Positions 33,393-42,471 of a stretch of DNA of 64,000 bases are shown here, in pieces. The stretch is from contig NZ_PVZG01000004.1 of the NCBI RefSeq assembly GCF_003002065.1, positions 248,001 to 312,000 on the forward strand, given 5' to 3'. Under the pieces are notes generated by a model. The model was given only the letters and a program-made list of their open reading frames with translations, was not told where the DNA came from and ran no database searches. How positions within the stretch are numbered: the first letter of the stretch is position 1; the number at the start of each line of letters is the position of its first letter. The stretch comes from Pseudosporangium ferrugineum. Its GTDB lineage: Bacteria > Actinomycetota > Actinomycetes > Mycobacteriales > Micromonosporaceae. A program made the position numbers and the translations under genes.

Positions 33393-34636
33393 GACAACGT
33401 GCAGCCCGACGCCTCGGCGGGCGCGAAGGCCTTCGCCGCCGGGATCGTGGCCACGATCTCCTCGTAGTCCCAGTCCTCCTTGACCTCCGACGGCTTCTTC
33501 ACCCGGACGAGGTACGCGTCGTGCACGACGGAGTGGTCCTTGGCGCGGACCTCGCCGTTGCGCAGGAACACGTCGTTGATCTTCTTGCCCTCGAGCTTGG
33601 CGACGACCGCGTCGGCGTCGTCGGTGCCCGCCTCCTGCACCGCCTCCAGGTACTGCAACGCCGCGGAGTAGTTGCCGGCGTGCTCGAAGGTCGGCCGGGT
33701 GCCGGTCTCGGCGAGGAACCGGTCCGCCCACGCCCGCGCCTCGGGGTCCATGTTCCAGTACCAGGCGTCGGTGAACATCGTGTCCGCGAACTGGTCCACG
33801 CCCAGCGAGTGGATGTCGGTGATGAGCATGAGGCCGACGGCCAGTTCGATGCCCTTCTCCTTCAGGCCCGACTCGTTGAACTGCTTCACCAGGTTGATCA
33901 GGTCACCGCCGGCCTGCATCGTGCCGATCACGTCGGGGTCGGTGCTGCCGGCCTTGGTGAGGAAGGTCGCGAAGTTCTCGTTCGGGAACGGCGTCGGGAT
34001 GGTGCCCTGCACCGTGCCGCCCGCCTTGGTGACCGCGTCGCTGAAGGACTTGCTCATGTTCTGGCCGAACTCGTAGTCGGGGTAGATGATGTTCCACTTC
34101 TTGCCGCCCTTCTCGGTGACCGTGGTGCCGGTCCCGTTGGCGAGCATGTACGTGTTGTACGCCCACTGGAACGTGTACTTGTTGCACTGGGCGCCGGTCA
34201 GCGCGGTCGTCGCCGCGCTCACGTCGAGGAACAGCTTCTTGTTCTTCTTCGCCTGGTTGGCCACGGCCAGGGCGGCGGACGAGGTCGGCACGTCGAGGAT
34301 GACGTCCGCTCCCCTGCGCTCGTACAGCTCCGAGGCCTTGGTGTTGGCGATGTCCGGCTTGTTCTGGTGGTCGGTCGACGTCACCTCGATCTTGTCGACG
34401 ACCGCCTTGTCGCCGTACTTCTTCTGGAAGTCGGCGACGGCCATCTTGACCGCCTTGACGGAGTTCGGCCCGGACGCGTCCTTGTAGACGCCGGACTGGT
34501 CGTTGAGCACCGCCAGCACCAGTTTGCCGCCGGAGAAGTCGCCTCCCGACCCGCCGGGTCCCCCGCCCCCGCAGGCCCCGAGGAGCAGGACGGCCGACAT
34601 GGCCGAGGCGCCGGCCCACATTCGCTTGCTCGTCAT
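33389..34636 (-). CDS. ABC importer substrate-binding lipoprotein (branched-chain amino acid type)
   Basis: A 415-residue lipoprotein: signal peptide with lipobox LLGAC (Cys22), then a glycine-rich linker, then a type I periplasmic-binding fold (LVLAVLNDQSGVY near residue 40; IGTMQAGGDLINLVKQFNESG mid-protein). It is longer than many LivK proteins and matches the family that binds aromatic acids or other non-peptide ligands as often as amino acids. A GAAGGGG ribosome-binding site precedes ATG 34636. It lies 19 bp after the LivF-type ATPase, an unusual place within the operon. Ligand unknown. Confidence 0.9.
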   Translation of the reverse strand: MTSKRMWAGASAMSAVLLLGACGGGGPGGSGGDFSGGKLVLAVLNDQSGVYKDASGPNSVKAVKMAVADFQKKYGDKAVVDKIEVTSTDHQNKPDIANTKASELYERRGADVILDVPTSSAALAVANQAKKNKKLFLDVSAATTALTGAQCNKYTFQWAYNTYMLANGTGTTVTEKGGKKWNIIYPDYEFGQNMSKSFSDAVTKAGGTVQGTIPTPFPNENFATFLTKAGSTDPDVIGTMQAGGDLINLVKQFNESGLKEKGIELAVGLMLITDIHSLGVDQFADTMFTDAWYWNMDPEARAWADRFLAETGTRPTFEHAGNYSAALQYLEAVQEAGTDDADAVVAKLEGKKINDVFLRNGEVRAKDHSVVHDAYLVRVKKPSEVKEDWDYEEIVATIPAAKAFAPAEASGCTLS

Positions 34637-34655
34637 GGTGATTCCCCTTCGAAGG

Positions 34656-35348
34656 TCAGATGCCGAGGTGCTTGAGGAGTTCGCCCTCGCGGCGCCGGAA
34701 TTCGGAGTTGTCCAGGGTCTCGACGATCCGTCCCTGGCTGAGCAGGTAGTGCCGGTCGGCCACGGTGGCCGCGAACTTGACGTTCTGTTCGATGAGCAGC
34801 ACGCCGGCGCCGGCGGCCTTGACCTCGCGGATGATCTCGCCGATCCGGGCCACGACCACCGGGGCCAGCCCTTCGGAGGGCTCGTCCATCAGCAGCAGCC
34901 GGGCGCCGGTCCGCAGCGCCCGGGCGATGGCGAGCATCTGCTGCTCGCCGCCGGACAGCGTGGTGCCCGGTGCCCGGCGGCGGATGGCGAGCACGGGGAA
35001 CGCCTCGTAGACGCGCTCCATCGTCCAGGCCCGGTCGGAGACCCTGGGCGGCAGGAGCAGGTTCTCCTCGACCGTGAGGCTGGCGTAGATGCCGCGGTCG
35101 TCCTGGACCCAGCCCATGCCGGCCCGGGCCCGCTGGTGCGCCGGCGTGCGGGTGACGTCGCGGTCCAGGAACCGTACGGTGCCGCGCACCTGCCGGTGCA
35201 GGCCGATCAGGCACCGCACCAGGGTGGTCTTGCCGGCGCCGTTGCGCCCGGCGAGCGAGACGACCTCGCCCTCCCCCACGCGTACGGACACCCCGTGCAG
35301 CGCCTGCGCCTGGCCGTACCAGGCCTCGAGCCCGGTGACCTCAAGCAT
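34656..35348 (-). CDS. ABC importer ATPase, LivF type
   Basis: A 230-residue nucleotide-binding subunit. Walker A GRNGAGKT (34-41), signature LSGGEQQMLAIARAL, Walker B LLLMDEPSEGLAP, and a downstream IEQNVKFA switch typical of LivF. The start overlaps the LivG-type stop by eight bases. Confidence 0.93.
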   Translation of the reverse strand: MLEVTGLEAWYGQAQALHGVSVRVGEGEVVSLAGRNGAGKTTLVRCLIGLHRQVRGTVRFLDRDVTRTPAHQRARAGMGWVQDDRGIYASLTVEENLLLPPRVSDRAWTMERVYEAFPVLAIRRRAPGTTLSGGEQQMLAIARALRTGARLLLMDEPSEGLAPVVVARIGEIIREVKAAGAGVLLIEQNVKFAATVADRHYLLSQGRIVETLDNSEFRRREGELLKHLGI

Positions 35349-36105
35349 GGTCGGCCTCGCCCAGGTAGGCGGTGATCACGCGTTCGTCGTTGCGCACCTC
35401 GTCGTACGGTCCCTCCGCCAGGATCCTGCCCTGTTGCAGCACCGTCACCCGGTCCGCCAGGCTGCCGACGACGCGCATGTTGTGGTCGACCAGCACCACC
35501 GTGCGGCCGGCCGCGATGCGCCGGATCAGCTCGATGGTGCGGTCGACGTCCTCGATCCCCATCCCGGCCGTCGGCTCGTCGAGCAGCATCAGCCGGGGTT
35601 CCAGCGCCAGCACGAGGGAGAGTTCGAGCGCGCGCTTCTGCCCGTACGCGAGCAGCCCGACCGGTTTGTCGGCCAGCCGCAGCAGTCCCACCTGCTCGAG
35701 CAGGTCCTCGACCCGGGCCCGGTCGCGGCCGAGCAGCTTCTCCGACCGCCAGAACCGGAATCCCTGGCTGGTGAGCCCTTGCAGGGCCAGTTCGACGTGC
35801 TCGCGGCTCGTCAGGGTCTCGAAGAGGCTGGTGATCTGGAACGACCTGGCCACCCCGCGGCGCGCGACCCGTTCGGGCGGCTGCCCGGTGACGTCCTCGT
35901 CGAACACCAGGATCGTGCCGGACGTCGGGGTCAGAAATCCGGTCAGCAGGTTGAACAGGGTGGTCTTGCCCGCGCCGTTGGGTCCCACCAGGGCGTGCAC
36001 GCTGCCCTCGCGCACCTCCAGGTCCACCGCGTCGACCGCGCGGAAACCCCGGAAAACCTTGGTCAGGGCACGCGTACGGACAGCCACCCGAGCGTCCGCC
36101 GTCAC
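35341..36105 (-). CDS. ABC importer ATPase, LivG type
   Basis: A 254-residue subunit with Walker A GPNGAGKT (41-48), the LivG-specific GVARSFQITSLFETLT stretch, and Walker B LMLLDEPTAGM. The signature motif is altered: LLAYGQKRALELSLVLAL instead of LSGGQ, the variation seen in LivG proteins (typically YGxQR/RxLE). The GTG at 36105 overlaps the TGA of the tannase-family gene (GTGA), which fixes the start and shows that the secreted hydrolase and the importer are co-translated. Confidence 0.9.
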   Translation of the reverse strand: MTADARVAVRTRALTKVFRGFRAVDAVDLEVREGSVHALVGPNGAGKTTLFNLLTGFLTPTSGTILVFDEDVTGQPPERVARRGVARSFQITSLFETLTSREHVELALQGLTSQGFRFWRSEKLLGRDRARVEDLLEQVGLLRLADKPVGLLAYGQKRALELSLVLALEPRLMLLDEPTAGMGIEDVDRTIELIRRIAAGRTVVLVDHNMRVVGSLADRVTVLQQGRILAEGPYDEVRNDERVITAYLGEADHA

Positions 36106-37754
36106 CGCGAGCACACGAAGCTCTGAGCACTGCCGGGATCGCCCGAGCGGTACTCCGGCCAGCGCGGGTACTCGCAGAGCGGGCGCGTACGGCCGTCCCT
36201 GCTGTCCATGACCACCTGCTTGACCGGCGGCCGTCCCTCGTCGACCCAGCGTTCGAGGGCGGTGAGCGAGTCCCAGCCGGCGGCGAAGGCCGGCGCGCCG
36301 AAGTTGGCGTGGTTCGCGCCCGGCACCAGGTAGTACCGCAGGAACTCGCGGGTCTGCTCGACGCCGACCTTTTCCCGCACCCGCTGGTAGTAGTCGTTGG
36401 TGGAGCGGTGCGAGACGAGCTCGTCCGCGGCGCCGTGGAGCAGGATCAGCCGTCCGCCGGAGCGCGCGAACGGGCGCAGGTCCACGTTGTTGCGGTCCTG
36501 AATGGTGGACAGGTAGCTGATCCGGGACTGCCACTTCCCCGGGTGCCGGGGGTCGACGGTGAGGGAGTTGTAGCCGGGGTCGCGGGTCAGGAAGTACTTC
36601 ACCCACTGGTCCCAGTACTGGAACCCGTACGCGCTGGTCGCCGGCATGGGGCTGGCCGGTGCGGCGGTGCCGAATCCGAGGTAGGGCGTCCGCATGTCGG
36701 CGCCGGACAGGACGGGGAAGCCCGGGTAGTACCGCTCCCCGCTGGCGATCGGGTACGGCCACCTGAACGGCTTCGCCGCGGCGGTCACCGCCGCGATCTG
36801 CGCGTCCGACAGGCAGGTGGGACCGGTGTCAGCGCCGCCGGGGCAGCGCAGTGCCCGGGGATCGAAGTGGCAGCCGCGGACGTTCGAGATGATCCTGTCC
36901 TCGACCCCGTCGCGCCCGTCGCAGGCCGCCATGACGCTGGTGTAGAGCAGGCCCTGCTTGTCGGTGCCGGGGAACGCGCCGGGACGCGCCATCACCCGCG
37001 CGAGGTTCCCGAGGAACAGGATCTCGGCCAGGTTGTTCCACGCGGGGTAGGCGGAGATGACGCCGTCGAACGCGTCCGGCCAGCGCTGCGCGACGATGAG
37101 GGCCTCACGACCGCCGGTCGAGCCGCCGGCGAAGTACGCCCGGCCGGGCCCCGTGCCGTAGCCGCGCCGGATCAGGAACAGGGCGGCGTCGTGGGTCTTC
37201 CTGAGCGCGTCCCCGGCGGCGAAGTTCTTCAGCGCCTCGTCGTTGACGCCGAAGGACCCGTCCAGCGATCCGGTGGGGCCGGCCTGGTGGCCGGAGTCGC
37301 TGCCGTACGTCGCATAGCCACGGGCCAGCGGCGCCGGCTGGTCGGGGCGGCCGAAGGGCACGTTCTGGGCGACGGCGGGAATGGTCCCGTCGTATCCGCC
37401 GCCGCCGAACATCATCGTGGCGTGGTTCCAGCCGGCAGGCATGGCGACCTGCATCCTGATGTCCGGAGCGGACGGGTCGACCGGGGACAGCGCCGCGACG
37501 ACGCTGCAGTACTCGACGGTTCTGCCGCTCACCACCTGGGTCACGAGCGACGCCGAGCCGACGCGGCCGCCGCGGGTCGGCAGGCTGATCGCCGACGCCG
37601 GGATCTCCGTCCCGGTCAGCTCCGCGCAGGTCAGGGCGGCGCCCACCGTCGCGGTGGCGGGCGCCGGCCCGAGGACCGCCGTCGCGCTCACCACGGTGGC
37701 GGTGAGCGTCAGCCCGGCGAACAGTCGTCTGGATCTTCCACGAACGCGCAGCAC
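36102..37754 (-). CDS. Secreted tannase/feruloyl-esterase-family hydrolase
   Basis: A 550-residue exported alpha/beta hydrolase. A signal peptide (basic start, hydrophobic 12-30, PATATVG cleavage area) is followed by FGGGGYDG (116-123), the nucleophile elbow AGGSTGGREAL with Ser212, and LILLHGAADELVSHRSTNDYY with the Asp, then VPGANHANFGAP with the His. Six or more Cys residues suggest disulfides, and a CxxC-flanking catalytic disulfide is known in the family. GTG 37754 follows GAGGAG. As first gene of the operon it probably releases an acid or alcohol that the Liv-type importer takes up. The exact ester is unknown. Confidence 0.85.
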   Translation of the reverse strand: MLRVRGRSRRLFAGLTLTATVVSATAVLGPAPATATVGAALTCAELTGTEIPASAISLPTRGGRVGSASLVTQVVSGRTVEYCSVVAALSPVDPSAPDIRMQVAMPAGWNHATMMFGGGGYDGTIPAVAQNVPFGRPDQPAPLARGYATYGSDSGHQAGPTGSLDGSFGVNDEALKNFAAGDALRKTHDAALFLIRRGYGTGPGRAYFAGGSTGGREALIVAQRWPDAFDGVISAYPAWNNLAEILFLGNLARVMARPGAFPGTDKQGLLYTSVMAACDGRDGVEDRIISNVRGCHFDPRALRCPGGADTGPTCLSDAQIAAVTAAAKPFRWPYPIASGERYYPGFPVLSGADMRTPYLGFGTAAPASPMPATSAYGFQYWDQWVKYFLTRDPGYNSLTVDPRHPGKWQSRISYLSTIQDRNNVDLRPFARSGGRLILLHGAADELVSHRSTNDYYQRVREKVGVEQTREFLRYYLVPGANHANFGAPAFAAGWDSLTALERWVDEGRPPVKQVVMDSRDGRTRPLCEYPRWPEYRSGDPGSAQSFVCSR

Positions 37755-37811
37755 CCGAACTCCTCAAGTAAGCACGCTGTGCCGCCGTAAGGACGAATAG
37801 ACGGCACTGAG

Positions 37812-37828
37812 TGCCACCCACTGTGGCA
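37812..37828. promoter_or_regulatory. Inverted repeat TGCCAC-N5-GTGGCA upstream of the hydrolase operon
   Basis: A 6-bp perfect inverted repeat, 58 bases before the GTG of the hydrolase gene and 89 bases after the stop of the DsrE-like gene. It could be an operator of the operon or part of a weak terminator of the sulfur genes. Nothing else stands out in 37755-37916. Confidence 0.35.
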
Positions 37829-37916
37829 TGGGTCACAGAGGACCGCAAGGCCTCATCGGGGGAATGTCGCATGTCGAACATTCATCGACCCGCGTCGTGG
37901 TCACAGGGGATCGTGG

Positions 37917-38429
37917 CTAGATGAAGAGCAGCTGGGCACCGGCGGTCTTCTCGATGAAGTCGGCCGCGTTGATGATGTCCTCGACGCCCTCGTAGAGGTC
38001 GTCCTGGGTCAGGTGCATCATGTCGGCGGACATCCGGCAGGCCCACAGGTGGCCGCCGGAGGCGACGATCTGTTCCAGGAACTCGGGGACCTCGGGGACG
38101 CCGACCTCGGCGATCTGCTTCTTCATCCGCTGGGTGGCCATCGCGGTCATCCCCGGCAGGCCGCCGATCCCCTGTGGCAGGTGGGTGGCGGTGTTTCCCA
38201 GCATGGTGAACTTCAGGTCGTTCATCCGCGACTTCGTGATCATGTCGAAGCCCCAGAAGGTGAAGAACAGGTGGGTCTCGACACCCTCGCCGAGAGCGGC
38301 GTTGGCGAGGATGAGGCCGGGGTAGGCCATGTCGAGGGTGCCCTTGGAACAGATGATGGCGAGCTTGCGGCCGGTGGTGGCGTCGTCGTCGAAGTTCGGC
38401 ACGATCGCCGGTGCGGCTCGGGTGGTCAT
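37917..38429 (-). CDS. DsrE/DsrF/DrsH-like sulfur-transfer protein
   Basis: A 170-residue protein with the DsrE-like fold: LAIICSKGTLDMAYPGLILANAAL, then FFTFWGFDMITK, and a C-terminal VASGGHLWACRMSADMM with a Cys in the position used for sulfur relay. It is predicted to accept persulfide sulfur in the cytosol. It follows the TusE/DsrC-like gene by 14 bp and belongs to the sulfide:quinone oxidoreductase operon. Confidence 0.85.
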   Translation of the reverse strand: MTTRAAPAIVPNFDDDATTGRKLAIICSKGTLDMAYPGLILANAALGEGVETHLFFTFWGFDMITKSRMNDLKFTMLGNTATHLPQGIGGLPGMTAMATQRMKKQIAEVGVPEVPEFLEQIVASGGHLWACRMSADMMHLTQDDLYEGVEDIINAADFIEKTAGAQLLFI

Positions 38430-38443
38430 GGCAGTACTCCCGT

Positions 38444-38758
38444 TCAGACGCAGCCGTGTGGCTTGGGCAGGCCGGCGATGTAGGCCATCTTCTTGGCCGG
38501 CTTCTTGGGGAACAGCGTGAACAGTTCCTTGGTCGGGATCCCACCCAGCGTGGACACACGCCGCAGCGTGGCGGTCTCGCCCTGAGTGGCGTAGTCGGCG
38601 CGCAGGAAATCAATGGCCTTGAAGTGCGCGTCGGTCAGCTCGATGCCGATCTGGGCGGCTAATTGCTTGGCCAGGTCGGGGTCCCATTCGTTGTAGGCGG
38701 CCAGGAAGCCCTCGTCGTCGACGTGGATGTCGCGGCCGGCGATGGTGGTCACGGGCAT
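38444..38758 (-). CDS. TusE/DsrC-family sulfur carrier
   Basis: A 104-residue protein with the DsrC/TusE pattern WDPDLAKQLAAQIGIELTDAHFKAIDFLRADY and a C-terminal GLPKPHGCV. The conserved penultimate Cys (103) is present; the second Cys of true DsrC (about ten residues earlier) is missing, as in TusE-type or other DsrC-like carriers. With no sulfite reductase genes nearby, it is likely to relay sulfane sulfur rather than serve dissimilatory sulfur oxidation. Confidence 0.87.
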   Translation of the reverse strand: MPVTTIAGRDIHVDDEGFLAAYNEWDPDLAKQLAAQIGIELTDAHFKAIDFLRADYATQGETATLRRVSTLGGIPTKELFTLFPKKPAKKMAYIAGLPKPHGCV

Positions 38759-38765
38759 GGCTGTC

Positions 38766-40007
38766 TCACTCCTCGGGTTTCGGGATGTGCTTGCCGGCCA
38801 TCGACATGTGCGCCGGCAACGGGATCGGCCGCCCGGGCAGCAAGACGTTCCAGTACATCCAGCGGAACGCGAGCTTTCCCCAGTGGTTGACGGCCGCGTC
38901 CTCGAGCAGCCGGAACGGGCCGAGCGCCGGCACCGGGTAGCTGCCCGGCAGCGGTTCGGTGTCGTAGTTGAAGTCGACGAGCAGGGCCCTGCCGTCGCCC
39001 GACTCGACGAAGCAGTTGGCGTGCCCGTCGAACGATCCGGTCATCGGCCGGCCGGCGACGTGCGCGAGGAAGTTGCCGGTGAACACCTCGACGGAGAAGT
39101 GGGCGACCGAGCCGGCCTTGGAGGTCGGGATGTCGTTGGCGTCGCCGAGGGCGAAGATGGTGTCGTGCCCCTTGGCGAGCAGCGTGTGCCGGTCGACCGG
39201 CACCAGGTTCAGCTCGTTGCCCAGCCCGGAGCGGGCCACGTAGTCCGCGCCCATGTTCAGCGGCACGGTGACCAGCAGGTCGAACGGGATCTCGCGCTCG
39301 TCGTACGAGACGAGGGTGGTGCCGTCGATCCGTTCGACCAGGAAGTCCGGTTCGACGGTGATCTTCCGGTCGTCGAGCATCGAGCCGAGCCGGGCCGACG
39401 CGATCGGCTTGGTGAAGGCCCCGGGCAGCGGGGTGGCGTAGACCAGCTCGACCCGGTCGCGCATGCCGCGCCGCCGGAAGTAGGCGTCGGCCAGGAAGGC
39501 GAACTCCAGGGGCGCGACCGGGCACTTGATCGGCAGGTCGGTGATGTGCACGACCAGCCGGCCGCCGTCGAACCGGTCCAGGGCGTCACGCAGGGCGAGG
39601 GCGCCGTCGTAGGTGTAGAAGTCGAAGATGCTCCGGCGCCACCGGCCGCCGTCGAGCATCCCCGGCGTCTGATCCGGCCGCGGCGTCACGCCGGTCGCGA
39701 TCACCAGGTAGTCGTAGGGCAGCGACCGGCCGTCGGACAACAGCACCCGGTTCTCGGCCGTGGCCACCCGGTCGACCTCGCCGCGGACCAGTTCCACGCC
39801 GTCGGCGATCAACGGCGCGGTCGGCTTGACCACCTGCCGCGGGCCGTACGCGCCGAACGGCAGGAACAGGTAGCCCGGCTGGTAATAGTGCGTGTCGCTG
39901 GGCTCCACCACGGTGATCCGCCAGTCCGGCCGGTCCAGCCGGCGGCGCAGCTTGTTGACCACCATCGTGCCCGCCGTGCCGGCACCCAGCACGAGCAGCC
40001 GTCGCAT
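38766..40007 (-). CDS. Sulfide:quinone oxidoreductase-like flavoprotein
   Basis: A 413-residue FAD enzyme. FAD motif LVLGAGTAGT (5-14) at the start; ALGDAND (286-292) closes the FAD site. Two Cys residues fit the active-site pair of sulfide:quinone oxidoreductases: Cys162 in KCPVAPLE and Cys332 in HANCFVES. It should oxidise sulfide to persulfide at the membrane and reduce quinone. ATG 40007 is chosen because GGGGTGG precedes it; GTG 40016 is possible. A CstR-type operator lies 27 bases upstream, and the sulfur-carrier genes follow within 8 bp. Confidence 0.9.
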   Translation of the reverse strand: MRRLLVLGAGTAGTMVVNKLRRRLDRPDWRITVVEPSDTHYYQPGYLFLPFGAYGPRQVVKPTAPLIADGVELVRGEVDRVATAENRVLLSDGRSLPYDYLVIATGVTPRPDQTPGMLDGGRWRRSIFDFYTYDGALALRDALDRFDGGRLVVHITDLPIKCPVAPLEFAFLADAYFRRRGMRDRVELVYATPLPGAFTKPIASARLGSMLDDRKITVEPDFLVERIDGTTLVSYDEREIPFDLLVTVPLNMGADYVARSGLGNELNLVPVDRHTLLAKGHDTIFALGDANDIPTSKAGSVAHFSVEVFTGNFLAHVAGRPMTGSFDGHANCFVESGDGRALLVDFNYDTEPLPGSYPVPALGPFRLLEDAAVNHWGKLAFRWMYWNVLLPGRPIPLPAHMSMAGKHIPKPEE

Positions 40008-40033
40008 CGCACCCACCCCCAGACCGCGTCCTG

Positions 40034-40049
40034 ATACCCCCCACGGTAT
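40034..40049. promoter_or_regulatory. CstR-type operator, copy 1 (before SQR gene)
   Basis: ATACCCCCCACGGTAT, 13 of 16 positions identical to the perfect palindrome at 40474-40489. Placed 27 bases before the SQR ATG. A further odd palindrome, TCCCGCCC-C-GGGCGGGA (40081-40097), lies between it and the repressor stop and may be a terminator. Confidence 0.6.
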
Positions 40050-40104
40050 GTGCGGGGATCGGCGGCGGTAAGGGCCGAGGTCCCGCCCCGGGCGGGACCA
40101 ACGG

Positions 40105-40458
<354 letters not shown>

Positions 40459-40473
40459 TTATGGTGGATTCAG

Positions 40474-40489
40474 ATACCCCCGGGGGTAT
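40474..40489. promoter_or_regulatory. CstR-type operator, copy 3 (before persulfide dioxygenase gene)
   Basis: ATACCCCCGGGGGTAT, a perfect 16-bp palindrome, 30 bases before the TTG start of the forward operon. C-tract/G-tract palindromes flanked by AT are the known operator type of CsoR/CstR repressors. Confidence 0.72.
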
Positions 40490-40519
40490 GCAATCGTCAG
40501 TCGTGAAGGAGAATCCGCC

Positions 40520-41884
40520 TTGCCGCACATCCTGCCGATCGAGACCGCCACCCTCGGCGACCGCAGCTACCTGGTGCACGACGGCCGGGTCGCGTTCGTC
40601 GTCGACCCGCAGCGCGACATCGACCGGGTCCTCGACCTCGCCGCCGGGGCGGGAGTCCGGATCACCCACGTCTTCGAGACCCACCTGCACAACGACTACG
40701 TCACCGGCGGGTACGCCCTCGCCGCGGCGACCGGCGCCGCGTACCACGTCAACGCCGACGACCCGGTCACCTTCGACCGCGCCGCGGTCCGCGACGGCGA
40801 CGTCATCGCGGTCGGCGACACCATGCGGGTCCGGGTCCTGGCCACCCCCGGGCACACCTTCACCCACCTGTCGTACGCCCTCGACGACGACGGACGCCAG
40901 GTCGCGGTGTTCTCCGGCGGATCGCTGCTGTACGGCTCCGTCGGCCGGCCCGACCTGCTCGGCCCCGATCACACCCACGCCCTCGTCCGGCACCAGTACG
41001 CCTCCGCCCACCGCCTGGCGGCCGAGCTGCCCGACAGCGCCGCGGTGTATCCGACGCACGGGTTCGGCAGCTTCTGCTCGGCGACGCAGAGCACGGCCGA
41101 CGCCGCGACCATCGGCTCGGAGAAGCTGCACAACCCCGCCCTCACCCGCGACGAGCAGGCCTTCGTCGACGAGCTGCTGGCGGGCCTCGACGCCTGGCCC
41201 GCGTACTACGCCCACATGGCCGCGGCCAACGCCGCCGGCCCGGCCGCCCCCGACCTGTCCCCGCCGGACCGGGCCGACGCCGAGCAGCTGCGCAAACGCA
41301 TCGCGGCCGGGGAGTGGGTGGTCGACCTGCGCAACCGGGTGGCGTTCAGCGCCGGGCACCTCGCCGGCACCCTGAACTTCGGCCTCGACGGCAGCTTCGC
41401 CACCTACCTCGGCTGGCTCATCCCCTGGGGCACCCCGCTCACCCTGCTCGCCGAGAATCCGGGCCAGATCGCCGAGGCCCAGCGCGAACTGGTCCGCATC
41501 GGCATCGACCGGCCCGCCGCCTACGCCACCGGCACCCCGCGGCAGTGGGCCGGCGGCGAGGAACCGGCCACGATCCCGCGGGCCGCCTTCGGCGACCTCG
41601 CCCTCGTCCGCCACCACCGGCACGTCACCGTCCTCGACGTGCGCCGCGACCTCGAACGGGCCGGCGCGCACATCGAGGGGTCCCTGCACATCCCGCTGCA
41701 GGAGCTGCGGCACCGCCTCGACGACGTACCCGGCGACGAGATCTGGGTGCACTGCGCCGGTGGCTACCGCGCCGGCATCGCCGCGTCGCTGCTCGCCGCG
41801 CACGGCCACCGGGTGGTCGCCGTCGACGACGACTTCGGCCGGGCCGGCGCCCACGGCCTGCTCGCCCCGAAGGAGGCGGCGTGA
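40520..41884 (+). CDS. Persulfide dioxygenase-like metallo-beta-lactamase protein fused to rhodanese domains
   Basis: A 454-residue protein. The N-terminal MBL-fold domain (1-240) carries THLHNDYVTGG (His55, His57, Asp59, with Tyr60 where many members have His), His112 in TPGHT, Asp145 and His180, consistent with a mono-iron ETHE1-like persulfide dioxygenase. Residues about 255-345 form an inactive rhodanese-like domain without Cys. The C-terminal domain has the active Cys412 in VHCAGGYRAG. TTG 40520 follows AAGGAG at eight bases. It should oxidise glutathione or bacillithiol/mycothiol persulfide to sulfite and exchange sulfane sulfur. It overlaps the next gene (GTGA). Confidence 0.9.
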   Translation: MPHILPIETATLGDRSYLVHDGRVAFVVDPQRDIDRVLDLAAGAGVRITHVFETHLHNDYVTGGYALAAATGAAYHVNADDPVTFDRAAVRDGDVIAVGDTMRVRVLATPGHTFTHLSYALDDDGRQVAVFSGGSLLYGSVGRPDLLGPDHTHALVRHQYASAHRLAAELPDSAAVYPTHGFGSFCSATQSTADAATIGSEKLHNPALTRDEQAFVDELLAGLDAWPAYYAHMAAANAAGPAAPDLSPPDRADAEQLRKRIAAGEWVVDLRNRVAFSAGHLAGTLNFGLDGSFATYLGWLIPWGTPLTLLAENPGQIAEAQRELVRIGIDRPAAYATGTPRQWAGGEEPATIPRAAFGDLALVRHHRHVTVLDVRRDLERAGAHIEGSLHIPLQELRHRLDDVPGDEIWVHCAGGYRAGIAASLLAAHGHRVVAVDDDFGRAGAHGLLAPKEAA

Positions 41885-42471
41885 ACACCCCCGGCGTCAC
41901 CGGCGTGGACGCCGCGACCCTGCGCGACCTGATCGGCACCGCCGGCGGGCCCCGCATCCTGGACGTCCGCACCCCCGGCGAATTCGCCACGGTGCACATC
42001 CCCGGCGCCTACAACGTGCCGCTCGACCTGCTCAAGGAGCACCGCGCCGAGCTGCGCGCCCACCTCGGCGACCAGGTCGTCCTCGTCTGCCGCTCCGGTG
42101 CCCGGGCCACCCAGGCCGGGCAGACCCTCGCCGCGGCGGGACTGCCCCAGCTCAGGATCCTCGACGGCGGCATGCTCGCCTGGGAGCGCGCCGGCGCCCC
42201 GGTCAACCGCGGCCGGGCCCGCTGGGACCTCGAACGCCAGGTCCGCCTCGTCGCCGGCGTCATCGTCCTGGCCGGCGTCCTCGGTTCCGTGCTGGTGCCC
42301 GGCCTGCAGTGGGTCGCGGCGCTGCTGGGCGCCGGCCTGACCGTCTCCGCGCTCACCAACACCTGTGCGATGGGCATGCTGCTGGCGAAGCTCCCGTACA
42401 ACCGGGGCACCGACAGCTGCGACCTCGGCAGCATCGTCGGGCAACTGCGCGGCGCGGCGGACCGCCCATGA
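41881..42471 (+). CDS. Rhodanese with C-terminal membrane domain (DUF2892-like)
   Basis: A 196-residue protein. The rhodanese domain (8-110) has DVRTPGEFATVHIPGA and the active loop VCRSGAR with Cys70. The C-terminal part (about 125-175) has two membrane segments (VRLVAGVIVLAGVLGSVLVPG; WVAALLGAGLTVSAL) and TNTCAMGMLLAKLPYN, the common membrane tail of actinomycete sulfurtransferases. It would hold sulfane sulfur near the membrane beside SQR. Coupled to both neighbours by GTGA and ATGA overlaps. Confidence 0.9.
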   Translation: MNTPGVTGVDAATLRDLIGTAGGPRILDVRTPGEFATVHIPGAYNVPLDLLKEHRAELRAHLGDQVVLVCRSGARATQAGQTLAAAGLPQLRILDGGMLAWERAGAPVNRGRARWDLERQVRLVAGVIVLAGVLGSVLVPGLQWVAALLGAGLTVSALTNTCAMGMLLAKLPYNRGTDSCDLGSIVGQLRGAADRP

